DNA from: an uncultured Collinsella sp.
GTDB taxonomy: Bacteria > Actinomycetota > Coriobacteriia > Coriobacteriales > Coriobacteriaceae
DNA length: 64,000 bases
Direction of reading: 5' to 3'
Assembly (NCBI GenBank): GCA_958407465.1
Contig: CATYIV010000007.1
Coordinates: 1-64,000 of the forward strand
The position numbers and the translations under genes were made by a program. Below, in pieces: positions 11,388-19,529 of the stretch (its first letter is position 1; each line of letters starts with the position of its first letter). The notes beneath the pieces were generated by a model. That model saw only the letters and a program-made list of their open reading frames with translations. It searched no databases and had not been told where the DNA came from.

Positions 11388-11426
11388 AACCACCACAAAG
11401 GTGCCTGTCCCCTTTGTGGTGGTTTT
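11386..11426. repeat. Inverted repeat acting as bidirectional terminator (CACCACAAAGG family)
   Basis: AAAACCACCACAAAGG (11386-11401) is perfectly complementary to CCTTTGTGGTGGTTTT (11411-11426). It lies between two converging genes and has T-runs in both directions. A diverged copy lies at 31433-31470, so this is a dispersed family and not only a terminator. Confidence 0.85.
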
Positions 11427-11434
11427 GGTGTTGG

Positions 11435-12157
11435 TTAGCCGATGGGTTCGGTGTATTTGGCACGGTCGGTGCGTTGGATGCGCTTGGAGACATGGAGCGG
11501 GCGGCCGTCGGTGTCGTAGACGTAGTCGGTGATCAAGATTAGTGCCTGCCCGCGCTCGACGTTGAGCAAAAACGCCTCGTTTTGCGAGGCGTAGCACACC
11601 TCAAAGGTCTTATGCCCCTGTGCCGGCGCGCGATGGAATTCTTGGCGCAGCGTCGCGTAGAGCGAACCGTTGATATCGCGATCGATGAGCGTCTCGAAGC
11701 TTGGCGGCAGGTAGGTGGTCTCCAGGCACAGCGGCACGTCGTCCAGGTAGCGCAGACGGACAAGTTTGACGAGCTTGCTGCCCACGGCGGCGTCAAAGAA
11801 CTTAGCTATGCTGCCGGCCGCCTTGGCAAAGCCCGAGTCCACGGTGCGCGTGGTGGGCTTCATGCCCTGACCTTCGACCTGCTTGGTATAGCTCGAAAAC
11901 ACTAGGTTGTTCTCGTGGAGCGCGGGCGTGTCGGCCACAAAGGCGCCACGCCCGCGCTCGGTGCGCACCAGGCCCTCATCAACGAGAACCTTAAGGGCGT
12001 GGCGCACGGTGCTGCGCGACAGCCCCGATTCGTCCATGAGTTCCATCTCGGACGGCAGCTTGTCTCCGCGTGCGTAGATGCCGGCGGCGATGCGGTCACG
12101 CAACATGCCCGCCAAGCGCTCGTATTGGTTCAGTTTCTTTTTAGACGAAGCGTTCAT
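11435..12157 (-). CDS. GntR/HutC-family regulator with UTRA domain (first of three)
   Basis: 240 residues. A winged helix covers about residues 10-78, with LPSEMELMDESGLSRSTVRHALKVL and RTERGRGAFVAD. A UTRA ligand domain fills the rest and probably binds a phosphorylated sugar or amine. The gene diverges from the first SIS-domain enzyme. The shared 205-bp gap carries two copies of a 19-bp element and a palindrome (see regulatory entries), so it very likely controls that promoter and its own. Compared with the two other UTRA regulators in this window it has the most divergent N-terminus. Confidence 0.9.
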   Translation of the reverse strand: MNASSKKKLNQYERLAGMLRDRIAAGIYARGDKLPSEMELMDESGLSRSTVRHALKVLVDEGLVRTERGRGAFVADTPALHENNLVFSSYTKQVEGQGMKPTTRTVDSGFAKAAGSIAKFFDAAVGSKLVKLVRLRYLDDVPLCLETTYLPPSFETLIDRDINGSLYATLRQEFHRAPAQGHKTFEVCYASQNEAFLLNVERGQALILITDYVYDTDGRPLHVSKRIQRTDRAKYTEPIG

Positions 12158-12167
12158 GTGATCAACC

Positions 12168-12325
12168 TGTATCTAACTTGTATGCCTATCTAAGCAAGCA
12201 TGTATTCAATACAACAACAAAACCGCTGGTAGCCAGTTGTCGAAAACCGCATCAGCAAAATATCTAAGACAAATATAGCATACAACTAGTCGACATAACC
12301 AAAACATGTATGTAACTTGTATGCC
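12168..12325. promoter_or_regulatory. Probable operators of the divergent GntR regulator
   Basis: TGTATCTAACTTGTATGCC (12168-12186) and TGTATGTAACTTGTATGCC (12307-12325) match at 18 of 19 bases. Each lies close to one of the two divergent genes. Between them is the palindrome TGTATTCAATACA (12201-12213). This is the arrangement expected for a GntR dimer controlling both directions. Confidence 0.7.
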
Positions 12326-12362
12326 ATCGAGAGCATCAAACGAGAAGAAAGGCTGATGCACG

Positions 12363-13355
12363 ATGACTACTCAGGAACAGGTTAAGGATGTCGTCTTCCA
12401 GGTTTTGGCTGACAAGGCAGACAAGGGCGGCATCAAGCGCGTCGTGTGGATTGGCGCTGGCGGATCCAACGGCGGCAACTATCCTGCCCAGTACTTTATG
12501 GAGCACGAGGCCACGCAGGTCGTGAGCTCCAGCTACACCAGCAACGAGTTCGTGCACGCCACCCCGGCCTACGTCAACGAGAACACCCTGGCCGTCGTCG
12601 TGTCCATGCGCGGCACCAAGGAGACCATCGTTGCCGCCCAGGTCGCCAAGGACCACGGCGCCAGCACCATCGCCATCTATGTTGACGAGTCCGGCCTCAC
12701 CGAGGTCTGCGACTACAAGATCCAGTACGACAGCCTGGCCGTCGACGAGTCCTGCATGGGTCGCACCAACTCCGCCGTCGTGACCATGATCGCCATGGAG
12801 CTCACGCAGCAGACCGAGGGCTATGCCGAGTACGAGACCGCTATGGCCGCGTTTGACTTGGTCGACCCCATCTATCGCAAGGCCGTCGAGTACACCCGTC
12901 CGCTCGCTGCCAAGTGGGCCGAGCAGAACGCCGACAAGCCCTGCATCAACGTCATGGCCCAGGGCCCGCTCTTTGGTGCCGCCTACGTCTTTAGCATCTG
13001 CAACGTGCAGGAGATGCTGCAGATCGACTCTTGCACCATCAACACCTGCGATTTCTTCCATGGCCCCTTCGAGATCCTGGACAAGCGCACCTCGCTGTTC
13101 CAGCTCATCAGTGTCGGCCGCAGCCGCTGCAACGACGAGCGCGGCATCCGCTTCGTCAACCAGTACGGTGGCGAGCGCGTCTATCAGCTCGACGCCAAGG
13201 AGCTCGGCCTTAACGACATCAAGGACAGCGTGAGCGAGTACTTCAACCACCTGATCTTTGCCCCGATCCTCAACAACGTGTACATGCGCGCGCTCTCTGC
13301 CGTCACCCACAAGGACTACATGACGCGCCGCTACATGTGGAAGCTGGATTACTAG
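12363..13355 (+). CDS. SIS-domain sugar-amine-6-phosphate deglycase-like enzyme (copy 1)
   Basis: 330 residues with two sugar-isomerase folds. The N-terminal half has the phosphosugar loop WIGAGGSNGG; the C-terminal half carries the active-site block. E217 and H233 (in FFHGPFE) lie 16 residues apart, as do the Glu and His proposed to be catalytic in the FraB/FrlB deglycases (from memory, E214/H230 in FraB). The family cleaves phosphorylated Amadori compounds such as fructoselysine 6-phosphate into glucose 6-phosphate and the free amine. The Ser-Gly-Glu before HGP in many relatives reads Thr-Cys-Asp here, which hints at a different substrate. It is divergent from a GntR gene and about 1.6 kb upstream of the PTS genes. 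Confidence 0.8.
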   Translation: MTTQEQVKDVVFQVLADKADKGGIKRVVWIGAGGSNGGNYPAQYFMEHEATQVVSSSYTSNEFVHATPAYVNENTLAVVVSMRGTKETIVAAQVAKDHGASTIAIYVDESGLTEVCDYKIQYDSLAVDESCMGRTNSAVVTMIAMELTQQTEGYAEYETAMAAFDLVDPIYRKAVEYTRPLAAKWAEQNADKPCINVMAQGPLFGAAYVFSICNVQEMLQIDSCTINTCDFFHGPFEILDKRTSLFQLISVGRSRCNDERGIRFVNQYGGERVYQLDAKELGLNDIKDSVSEYFNHLIFAPILNNVYMRALSAVTHKDYMTRRYMWKLDY

Positions 13356-13390
13356 GGGATGGAGCAGCCTAACAGCTCGATGTCCTCATA

Positions 13391-13457
13391 AGTTGCGGTG
13401 GAATAGTTCCTGTTTGGGGGTCTGAAGCCTCTATTCAGGAACTATTTCACCGCAACT
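13391..13457. repeat. Long inverted repeat, single-copy family
   Basis: A 22-bp arm, AGTTGCGGTGGAATAGTTCC plus TG (13391-13412), matches the complement of 13436-13457 at 21 of 22 positions, with a 23-base loop. It lies downstream of the first SIS gene and has no T-run. Confidence 0.85.
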
Positions 13458-13485
13458 GAATTCATGGCGGCAGTTGGGGACAGTC

Positions 13486-13560
13486 CTAGTCGTTGGGGAC
13501 GTACTCAAATGAGTAGTCATTCAGGAACGTCCCCAACGACTAGTCATTTAAGTACGTCCC
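13486..13560. repeat. Inverted repeat of the GGGGACGT family
   Basis: CTAGTCGTTGGGGACGT (13486-13502) pairs perfectly with ACGTCCCCAACGACTAG (13527-13543), and a small palindrome AATGA-N4-TCATT fills the loop. Further AGTACGTCCCCAATGAG words follow to about 13580. The start of the same motif (TAGTCATTGGGGACGT) recurs after glmM at about 45393-45408. Confidence 0.85.
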
Positions 13561-13584
13561 CAATGAGTACCCAATGAGTGTGTG

Positions 13585-13618
13585 GGCGAGCGGATTTTCC
13601 CGCTCGCCGATTTGTGTC
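13585..13618 (+). terminator. Terminator-like hairpin before the EamA gene
   Basis: GGCGAGCGG (13585-13593) pairs with CCGCTCGCC (13600-13608), followed by a weak T-rich stretch. It probably ends transcription from the first SIS gene. Confidence 0.6.
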
Positions 13619-13630
13619 TTGAAAAATGTA

Positions 13631-13646
13631 TATAACGACTATAACG
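13631..13646 (+). promoter_or_regulatory. ATAACG direct repeat upstream of the EamA gene
   Basis: ATAACG-ACT-ATAACG, two hexamers with a 9-bp period. Nearly the same element (ATAATG-ACC-ATAACG) precedes the PTS genes at about 14922-14936, which suggests one regulator for both units. Confidence 0.5.
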
Positions 13647-13686
13647 TAGTGTGAAACATATTGGAAACAATACCGAGGAGGCTGCG

Positions 13687-14769
13687 TTGAAGAAAAGCAA
13701 TCTGGGCTATGTGCTGGTGCTGATCGCCGCGCTTATGTGGGGCAGCATCGGAATCTTTGTAAAAGGCATCTCGGCCCTGGGTGTTTCGTCTCAGAGCATG
13801 GCGGCCTTTCGCCTGTTGTCGGGTGCCGTCTTAATGGCTCCGGTCTTGGCGTTCATGGGTTGCCAGGGAGGCGATCGTGAGGGAAAAGCATCGGGTCCCC
13901 TGGCACTGTTCAAGGCAAGTCCTAAAGAGCTTGTTCCCTGTGCGCTTCTTGGCATTATCGGCCTCGCCACCGCTAACACGCTTTATTACGAGTGCATGGG
14001 CGAGGTGGGCATGTCCACGGCCTCGGTGCTGCTCTACACCTCGCCGGTGTTTGGCGTCATGCTCGGCCGCGTGCTTTATCGCGAGGATGTGACTCCCAAC
14101 AAGCTCGTTGCCATCGCTTTTAATATCGGTGGCTGTGTACTCGCAGTGACCAATGGCGACCTTTCCGGTTTTCATTTTTCGGTTTGGGGCGTCACGTCGG
14201 GCGTGATCGCGGGTTTTTGTGGCGCGTCGCTCGCGGTGTTTAGCCGGATAGCAACCAAGACGGTCCACCCGCTGGCTGTCACGTTTTGGGGCCTTGTTTT
14301 TGGCGGTGCGGTTATGGCGGCTATCGCGGCTCCGTGGCCAGATGTCGCCGCGGCAATGTCGCCACAGCTGCTGCTGCTGTTCTTTGGTTTTGGACTTATC
14401 CCCACAGCCGTGGCCTATGTCTTATATATGCAGGGTCTGTCCATGGGGCTCGAGACGTCGAAAGTTCCCGTCGTAATGTCATTCGAGACGGTCGTCACCG
14501 TACTGCTGGGCATTGGTGTCTACGCCGAGCCCGCCGGCGCGATCAAGGTCCTGGGCATCGTGCTGGTGCTTGCGTCCATCCTGATCATGAACACCGACTT
14601 CTCCAGGCTGCGCAACAGCGCCATTGTCAAACGTATTGTCGAGAGCATGACCTTTAAGCCCAACGCGTGGTGGACCGAAAAATCTCAGGACATGGATCTG
14701 TTTAAGGAACGCACTGGCATCGCGCTGGAGCCCACCGTGCAGGAAAGCCCCTGGTACTTCGTGCGATAG
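13687..14769 (+). CDS. EamA/DMT-family transporter within the sugar-amine island
   Basis: 360 residues. Two EamA repeats give ten predicted membrane helices, from GYVLVLIAALMWGSIGIFVK at the N-terminus to about residue 315, then a soluble tail of about 45 residues. DMT carriers mostly export amino acids, amines or metabolites. Its position between a deglycase-like gene and the PTS raises the idea that it exports the amine freed from the sugar; this is inference. GAGGAG (13675-13680) sits six bases before a TTG at 13687, the favoured start; an upstream GTG at 13651 has no ribosome site. Its upstream element resembles that of the PTS operon. Confidence 0.85.
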   Translation: MKKSNLGYVLVLIAALMWGSIGIFVKGISALGVSSQSMAAFRLLSGAVLMAPVLAFMGCQGGDREGKASGPLALFKASPKELVPCALLGIIGLATANTLYYECMGEVGMSTASVLLYTSPVFGVMLGRVLYREDVTPNKLVAIAFNIGGCVLAVTNGDLSGFHFSVWGVTSGVIAGFCGASLAVFSRIATKTVHPLAVTFWGLVFGGAVMAAIAAPWPDVAAAMSPQLLLLFFGFGLIPTAVAYVLYMQGLSMGLETSKVPVVMSFETVVTVLLGIGVYAEPAGAIKVLGIVLVLASILIMNTDFSRLRNSAIVKRIVESMTFKPNAWWTEKSQDMDLFKERTGIALEPTVQESPWYFVR

Positions 14770-14914
14770 AGGATTGTGCACGGCGTTTGGCCTGGGGTTA
14801 TCCAGCCAGCGCCGGCCTATCCAGCCCCAACGTTTCAAGTACGTTAAGCCCGTCAACGGTCGATTTTCACCCGCGAACGGTCTTTATACTAATTAGCAAT
14901 ATAAGCAACATATA

Positions 14915-14936
14915 AGACGTTATAATGACCATAACG
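14915..14936 (+). promoter_or_regulatory. Regulatory element upstream of the PTS operon
   Basis: AGACGTTATA (14915-14924) recurs exactly at 21060-21069, upstream of the second GntR gene. It overlaps the repeat ATAATG-ACC-ATAACG that resembles the site before the EamA gene. This links the second GntR regulator to the PTS promoter, as inference. Confidence 0.5.
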
Positions 14937-14952
14937 AAAAGGAGGAGGCAAG

Positions 14953-15876
14953 ATGAATCAGATCATTCTCGCATCTCATGGCGGCCTGGCCGCAGGCGCC
15001 AAAGACACGCTCGAGATGGTTCTCGGCGACGTGTCGAACGTCCACGTCGTGTCGCTTGCTCGTGACGACAAGGAGCCCATCACCAATAAGGTGGACGCCA
15101 TGATCGCCACGTTCAACGCGGACGACACCGTCTATGTGCTGACCGATATGCTCGGCAGCTCGGTCAACAACAACATGGTCGAGCTTTCCAAGAACGGCAC
15201 GAAGTTCACGGTTGTCAGCGGTTTCAACATTCCGCTGGCACTGACGCTCGCTATGAGCCCCGTTCCCGTCAAGGGCGCCGAGCTCGCAGCCCTCATCAAC
15301 GAGGCCCGCACCGGTCTGACCAACCCCAACGCACCGGTCGAGGCTGCCGCGGCTCCCGCCAAGAAGGCCAAGCCGTCCCGTCACAGCTCCGGTCCCGCCA
15401 AGATCGTCCTCGCACGTCTTGACTACCGTCTGCTGCACGGCCAGGTCGTCTTTACCTGGACCACCAAGGTTCAGGCCGAGCGCATCATCGTCGTCGACAA
15501 CGCTGCCGCCAACGATGACATCAAGAAGGGCGCTCTTAAGCTGGCCAAGCCCCAGGGCGTGCGCCTGAACGTCTTCACCGTCGAGCGTGCCCTCGCCAAG
15601 ATGGACAAGCTCAACACCCTCGGCGAGCGCGTCATGTTCGTCTTTGGCAACACTGCCGAGATGCTGCAGTTCTGCCAGGGCTACAAGCTCGACGCCATCA
15701 ACCTGGGCGCCACCGCCAACCACGACGGTGCCGATCAGGTCGGCGGCAAGGACAGCTCCGTCTTCCTCGACGCCACCCAGAAGGCCGACGTCAACCAGCT
15801 GCTCGACATGGGCATCAAGCTCTACGTCCAGCAGACCCCTACGTATCAGAGCGTCGACATCGACGCCAAGCTGTAA
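14953..15876 (+). CDS. PTS mannose-family EIIA-EIIB fusion
   Basis: 307 residues. EIIA occupies about residues 1-125 and starts ILASHGGLAAGAKDT; H9 is the expected phosphorylation site. An Ala/Pro/Lys-rich linker (about 125-150) leads to EIIB, whose LDYRLLHGQV block places the second phospho-His at about H162. It passes phosphate from HPr to the sugar during uptake through EIIC/EIID. In the Gfr system the same family takes up glucoselysine and fructoselysine; others take mannose, fructose, sorbose or galactosamine. GGAGGAGG precedes the ATG. EIIC follows after 36 bp. Confidence 0.93.
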   Translation: MNQIILASHGGLAAGAKDTLEMVLGDVSNVHVVSLARDDKEPITNKVDAMIATFNADDTVYVLTDMLGSSVNNNMVELSKNGTKFTVVSGFNIPLALTLAMSPVPVKGAELAALINEARTGLTNPNAPVEAAAAPAKKAKPSRHSSGPAKIVLARLDYRLLHGQVVFTWTTKVQAERIIVVDNAAANDDIKKGALKLAKPQGVRLNVFTVERALAKMDKLNTLGERVMFVFGNTAEMLQFCQGYKLDAINLGATANHDGADQVGGKDSSVFLDATQKADVNQLLDMGIKLYVQQTPTYQSVDIDAKL

Positions 15877-15912
15877 TCAACCAGGCTTTTGCCTGACTGA
15901 AAGGAGAAGGGT

Positions 15913-16707
15913 ATGAATACGTTCATCAGTGCGGTGCTCGTCGGCCTCGTCGGCGTGTTCTGCATGTGGGACTCCCGCCTGCTCGGTCGTCTTAACTTCG
16001 AGCAGCCCCTCGTTGGCGCTACGCTCGTCGGTCTGCTGCTGGGCGATGTGCCCACCGGCCTTGCCGTCGGTGCCGCCGTCGAGCTCGTGTCCATGGGCCT
16101 GGTGCAGGTCGGCGCCGCCGTTCCGCCCGATATGGTCCTGGGCGGCATCGTGGCCGCTGCCTTTGCGTGCCTGACCGATGCTTCCGCCGAGACCGCCATG
16201 ACGATCGCCATCCCGGTCGCCGTCCTGGGTCAGCTCCTCGGCATCGTGTTCCGTTCCATCATCGCCGCCCTCACCCATGTGGCAGATAACGCGATCGATA
16301 ACGGAAAGTTCAAGACCGCCTACCGTATGCACATCTGCGCCGGCTCCGGTCTGTACGCCGTCATGTACTTCCTGCCGATCTTCCTCGCCGTCTTTGTTGG
16401 CACCGACCTGGTTCAGGCCATCGTCAACATGGTTCCCGAGTGGCTGTCCACTGGTCTTAACGTTTCGACCAAGATCATGACCGCCTACGGCTTGGCCCTG
16501 CTGCTCACCATGATGATCAAGAAGGGTATGACTCCGTTCCTGTTCATCGGTTTCCTGCTCGCCGCTTACCTCAACCTGTCCGTCATCGCGGTCGCTCTGA
16601 TCGGTGTGTGCCTGGCTGTCGTCTTCATGGGCTTCAAGTTCAACGGTTCCCATGCAGCCGCCGGTGTCGATTCCGACTACGATCCGCTCGAAGACGACGA
16701 AGACTAA
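15913..16707 (+). CDS. PTS mannose-family EIIC permease subunit
   Basis: 264 residues, very hydrophobic and of normal length. It contains the typical GRLNFEQPLVGATLVGLLLGD region near the N-terminus and VGAAVELVSMG. Together with EIID it forms the membrane channel that binds the sugar. The acidic C-terminus (DYDPLEDDED) is unusual but ends just before the EIID gene. GAAAGGAG lies upstream of the ATG. The 13-bp gap to EIID implies one transcript. Confidence 0.93.
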   Translation: MNTFISAVLVGLVGVFCMWDSRLLGRLNFEQPLVGATLVGLLLGDVPTGLAVGAAVELVSMGLVQVGAAVPPDMVLGGIVAAAFACLTDASAETAMTIAIPVAVLGQLLGIVFRSIIAALTHVADNAIDNGKFKTAYRMHICAGSGLYAVMYFLPIFLAVFVGTDLVQAIVNMVPEWLSTGLNVSTKIMTAYGLALLLTMMIKKGMTPFLFIGFLLAAYLNLSVIAVALIGVCLAVVFMGFKFNGSHAAAGVDSDYDPLEDDED

Positions 16708-16720
16708 GGAGGAACACACT

Positions 16721-17554
16721 ATGGCAACCGCAACCAAGGACGTATCCCTGAACAAGAAGGTCAGCCAGTTCTTCTGGCGCTCCTGGGCCATCCAGGCCTC
16801 TTGGAACTACGAGCGTCAGATGAACATGGGCTTCCTCTACGGCATGGTTCCCACGCTCGATCGCCTCTATCCGGATGAGTCCGACCCCAAGCAGCTCGCT
16901 GCTAAGAAAGAGGCTTACCACCGTCACATGGCGTTCTACAACTGCACCCCGCAGACGAGCGCTTTCATCCTGGGCCTCTCCGCCTCCATGGAGGAGGAGT
17001 ACGCCAAGGATCCCGAGAACTTCGATCCCGATTCGATCAACGCGGTCAAGACCTCCCTCATGGGTCCGCTTTCCGGCATCGGTGACTCCTTCTTCCAGGG
17101 CACCATCCGCGTTATCGCCTTTGGCCTGGGCGTTCAGCTGGCTCAGCAGGGCTCCATCATGGGCCCGATCCTGGCTATGCTCATCTCCATCGTCCCCTCT
17201 GTGCTGATCACTTGGTTCGCAGCCAAGATGGGTTATCAGGGCGGCCACGAGTACCTGAGCAAGCTTCAGGGCGGCGACCTCATGGAGAAGCTCATGTATG
17301 TCTGCGGCATCGTGGGTCTTATGTCCGTGGGCGGCATGATCGCTACGCTGATCGGCGCCACCACCCCGCTGCAGTTCGCTGAGGGCACCGTCGTGATCCA
17401 GGACATCCTGGACGGCATGATGCCCCAGATGATCTCCCTCGGCCTCACTGGCCTTATGTACTGGCTCATCAAGAAGAACGTCAACACCGGTTGGCTTCTC
17501 GTGATCGCCATTGTGGGCGGCATCGCCCTCTCCGCGGTCGGCATCCTGGCTTAG
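16721..17554 (+). CDS. PTS mannose-family EIID permease subunit
   Basis: 277 residues. It starts with the usual FFWRSWAIQASWNYERQMNMGF block of EIID and contains the conserved VKTSLMGPLSGIGDSFFQGT stretch. C-terminal membrane helices follow. EIID partners EIIC in sugar translocation. AAGGAGG (16706-16712) overlaps the end of EIIC and fixes the ATG at 16721; an upstream in-frame extension inside EIIC is rejected. A GC-rich hairpin without a T-run follows, so reading into the next SIS gene is plausible. Confidence 0.94.
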   Translation: MATATKDVSLNKKVSQFFWRSWAIQASWNYERQMNMGFLYGMVPTLDRLYPDESDPKQLAAKKEAYHRHMAFYNCTPQTSAFILGLSASMEEEYAKDPENFDPDSINAVKTSLMGPLSGIGDSFFQGTIRVIAFGLGVQLAQQGSIMGPILAMLISIVPSVLITWFAAKMGYQGGHEYLSKLQGGDLMEKLMYVCGIVGLMSVGGMIATLIGATTPLQFAEGTVVIQDILDGMMPQMISLGLTGLMYWLIKKNVNTGWLLVIAIVGGIALSAVGILA

Positions 17555-17589
17555 TCGCGACTAAGCGCCTAACCGCTTTCCCCCCGGGG

Positions 17590-17664
17590 GCCTGCCTGGC
17601 ATCCCATACCCCAGGCAGGCTTCCATCCCCAACATGCGACAATGGGACAGTCCCTTTGTCGCAT
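17590..17664 (+). repeat. Two hairpins between EIID and the second SIS gene
   Basis: The first, GCCTGCCTGG (17590-17599) with CCAGGCAGGC (17611-17620), is strong but lacks T's and may stabilise or partly end the PTS mRNA. The second, ATGCGACAA (17634-17642) with TTGTCGCAT (17656-17664), encloses the palindrome GGGACAGTCCC. That core word is shared with the repeat near 13477, so it looks like a small REP-like element. Confidence 0.7.
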
Positions 17665-17754
17665 CCTCAACGGGCCGGCGACTCGGTCCAAACCACAGTA
17701 ACCCTGCGAGCGCCCGGCAATGTGGCGCCGCAAAAATTGAAAGGAATGTGTCAG

Positions 17755-18738
17755 ATGTACGAGATCGACCTTAACCTCCCTAAGCAGATCGTCGCTGACG
17801 TCCTGTCCAACCACGAGATCCACAGCGTCGCTTTCGTCGGCTGCGGCGCCTCCATGTCCGACCTTTACCCCGCCAAGTACTTCCTGGCCAACAACACGGA
17901 CAAGCTGAACGTTCAGATCTTCACTGCTAACGAGTTCAACTACGACACGCCTTCCTGGGTCAACGAGCACACCTTCGTGATCACCTGCTCCCTCGGTGGC
18001 TCCACGCCCGAGACCGTCGAGGCCAACAAGACCGCCAAGAAGCACAACTGCCCGGTCGTCTCCCTCACCAACAAGGCTGGCTCCGCTCTGACCGTCGACG
18101 CTGACTACGTCATCGTTCACGGCTTCCACGCCAACTTCGCTGCCAAGTGCGAGAAGCCCGGCTACGCCATCGCTCTTGCTGTCGAGATCCTTCAGCAGAC
18201 CGAGGGCTATGACCACTACGAGGACATGATCACCGGCCTCACCAACGTCTTTGAGCTCTGCGAGAACGCTGCTCAGTCCTGCAAGAAGCTCGCCAAGAAG
18301 TTCGCTCAGGACTTCAAGGACGACAAGATGATCTACTTCATGGCTTCCGGTGCCTCCGAGAAGATGGCTTATTCTCACGCCGCCTTCCTGTTCACCGAGA
18401 TGCAGTGGATCGACGCCGCTGCCTACAACACCGGTGAGTACTTCCACGGCCCGTTCGAGGTTTCCACCGAGGGTAAGCCCTACGTCTTCTTCATGTCCGA
18501 TGGCGCTACCCGTCCGATGGACGCCCGCGCCCTCACCTTCCTTAAGCGCATGGGCGCCAAGGTCGCTCTGATCGACTCCAAGGACTACGGCCTGGCTGAC
18601 GCTGTGCCCGCGAGCGTCGTCACCTACTTCAACCCGCTGCTGCACCTCGCCGTTATGCGCGAGTACGGCAACCAGATCGCCGAGGCCCGTCAGCACCCGC
18701 TGACCATGCGTCGCTACATGTGGAAGCTTTCCTACTAA
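17755..18738 (+). CDS. SIS-domain sugar-amine-6-phosphate deglycase-like enzyme (copy 2)
   Basis: 327 residues, with the same two-SIS-domain architecture as copy 1. The N-terminal loop reads FVGCGASMSD. The active-site pair is E215 (TEMQW) and H231 (GEYFHGPFE), including the Gly-Glu preceding the His motif that copy 1 lacks. Both copies end with an almost identical tail, RRYMWKL-(D/S)-Y, so they are paralogues. It sits directly behind the PTS genes and is the most likely enzyme for the imported phosphosugar-amine. In Gfr-type systems two deglycases act on glucose- and fructose-linked amines; copies 1 and 2 could play these parts. Start: AAAGGAA nine bases before the ATG at 17755; an ATG at 17746 is too close. 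Confidence 0.85.
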   Translation: MYEIDLNLPKQIVADVLSNHEIHSVAFVGCGASMSDLYPAKYFLANNTDKLNVQIFTANEFNYDTPSWVNEHTFVITCSLGGSTPETVEANKTAKKHNCPVVSLTNKAGSALTVDADYVIVHGFHANFAAKCEKPGYAIALAVEILQQTEGYDHYEDMITGLTNVFELCENAAQSCKKLAKKFAQDFKDDKMIYFMASGASEKMAYSHAAFLFTEMQWIDAAAYNTGEYFHGPFEVSTEGKPYVFFMSDGATRPMDARALTFLKRMGAKVALIDSKDYGLADAVPASVVTYFNPLLHLAVMREYGNQIAEARQHPLTMRRYMWKLSY

Positions 18739-18769
18739 TCACAAGTAAGTAAACCTTACGGGTTGATTG

Positions 18770-18805
18770 AAAGGGGATGGGGTTTGCGCCCCGTCCCCTT
18801 TTTTT
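18770..18805 (+). terminator. Terminator after the second SIS gene
   Basis: AAAGGGGATGGGG (18770-18782) pairs with CCCCGTCCCCTTT (18789-18801), followed by further T's. Confidence 0.9.
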
Positions 18806-18842
18806 GCTCTGGGGAGGGCGTATCCGTCGCGCCACAAAACCT

Positions 18843-18885
18843 CAGATAAAACCTACCAAAATAAACCTGTCCCTTTTTGGCAGGT
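18843..18885. repeat. ACCTACCAAAA repeat, copy 1
   Basis: CAGATAAAACCTACCAAAA (18843-18861), then a spacer containing AAACCTGTCCC, then TTTTGGCAGGT (18875-18885), giving an 11-bp stem with one mismatch. Copies lie at 20978-21019 and, inverted, at 30620-30664. It runs into the ribosome site of the following HAD gene. Confidence 0.85.
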
Positions 18886-18899
18886 GGGAGGAGATGCGT

Positions 18900-19529
18900 A
18901 TGATCAAGGCGGTGCTGTTTGATATGGACGGCGTGCTGGTCGATACCGAGTGGTTCTACAACCGTCGTCGCGTGGCGTTTATGGAAGAGAAGGGGTTCCA
19001 CTTTGACGAGATCCCCGATCTTTCGGGGTCTAACGAGCCGGCCATTTGGGAGGCGCTGGTGCCCGACGATGTTGAGCTGCGCGAGCGTCTGCGCGTGGAG
19101 TACAAGCAGGTCTACAGCCCGGACCACCCCGTTCCGTATGCCGAGCTTCTCAACGAGCAGACGGAGCCGGTGATGCGTGAGCTGCACGAGCGCGGCGTGA
19201 AGTGTGCCATCGCAAGCTCGTCCTATCGCGAGCTTATTGACGAGCTGGTGGAGATTGCCGGTATCGCCGACGTGCTGGACTACACCATCAGCGGTCACGA
19301 GTGCAGTGCGTTTAAGCCCGACCCCGAGATCTACCTGCGCGCCATGGAGGCGCTGGGGGTGGAGCCTGCCGAGTGCCTGGTTATCGAGGATTCGCCTTTG
19401 GGCATCGAGGCCGGCAAGCGCTCCGGCGCCCGCGTCCTGGCACTGCGTCCGCACGAGGGCGTCAACCTCGACCAATCGCGAGCCGATGCCGTTATCGATA
19501 ATCTGACCGACATTTTGGCCGCTTTGTAA
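18900..19529 (+). CDS. HAD-superfamily phosphatase/phosphomutase (beta-phosphoglucomutase-like)
   Basis: 209 residues. HAD motif I is FDMDGVLVDTE with D8 and D10, followed by a helical cap. Motif II is AIASSS, motif III the Lys in FKPDPEIYL, and motif IV EDSPLGIEAGKRSGARVLAL. It matches subfamily IA enzymes such as beta-phosphoglucomutase and sugar-phosphate phosphatases. It may remove phosphate from sugar intermediates of the neighbouring PTS pathway, but a terminator separates them, so the link is weak. GGGAGGAG (18886-18893) favours the ATG at 18900; the ATG at 18894 abuts that site. Confidence 0.85.
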   Translation: MIKAVLFDMDGVLVDTEWFYNRRRVAFMEEKGFHFDEIPDLSGSNEPAIWEALVPDDVELRERLRVEYKQVYSPDHPVPYAELLNEQTEPVMRELHERGVKCAIASSSYRELIDELVEIAGIADVLDYTISGHECSAFKPDPEIYLRAMEALGVEPAECLVIEDSPLGIEAGKRSGARVLALRPHEGVNLDQSRADAVIDNLTDILAAL

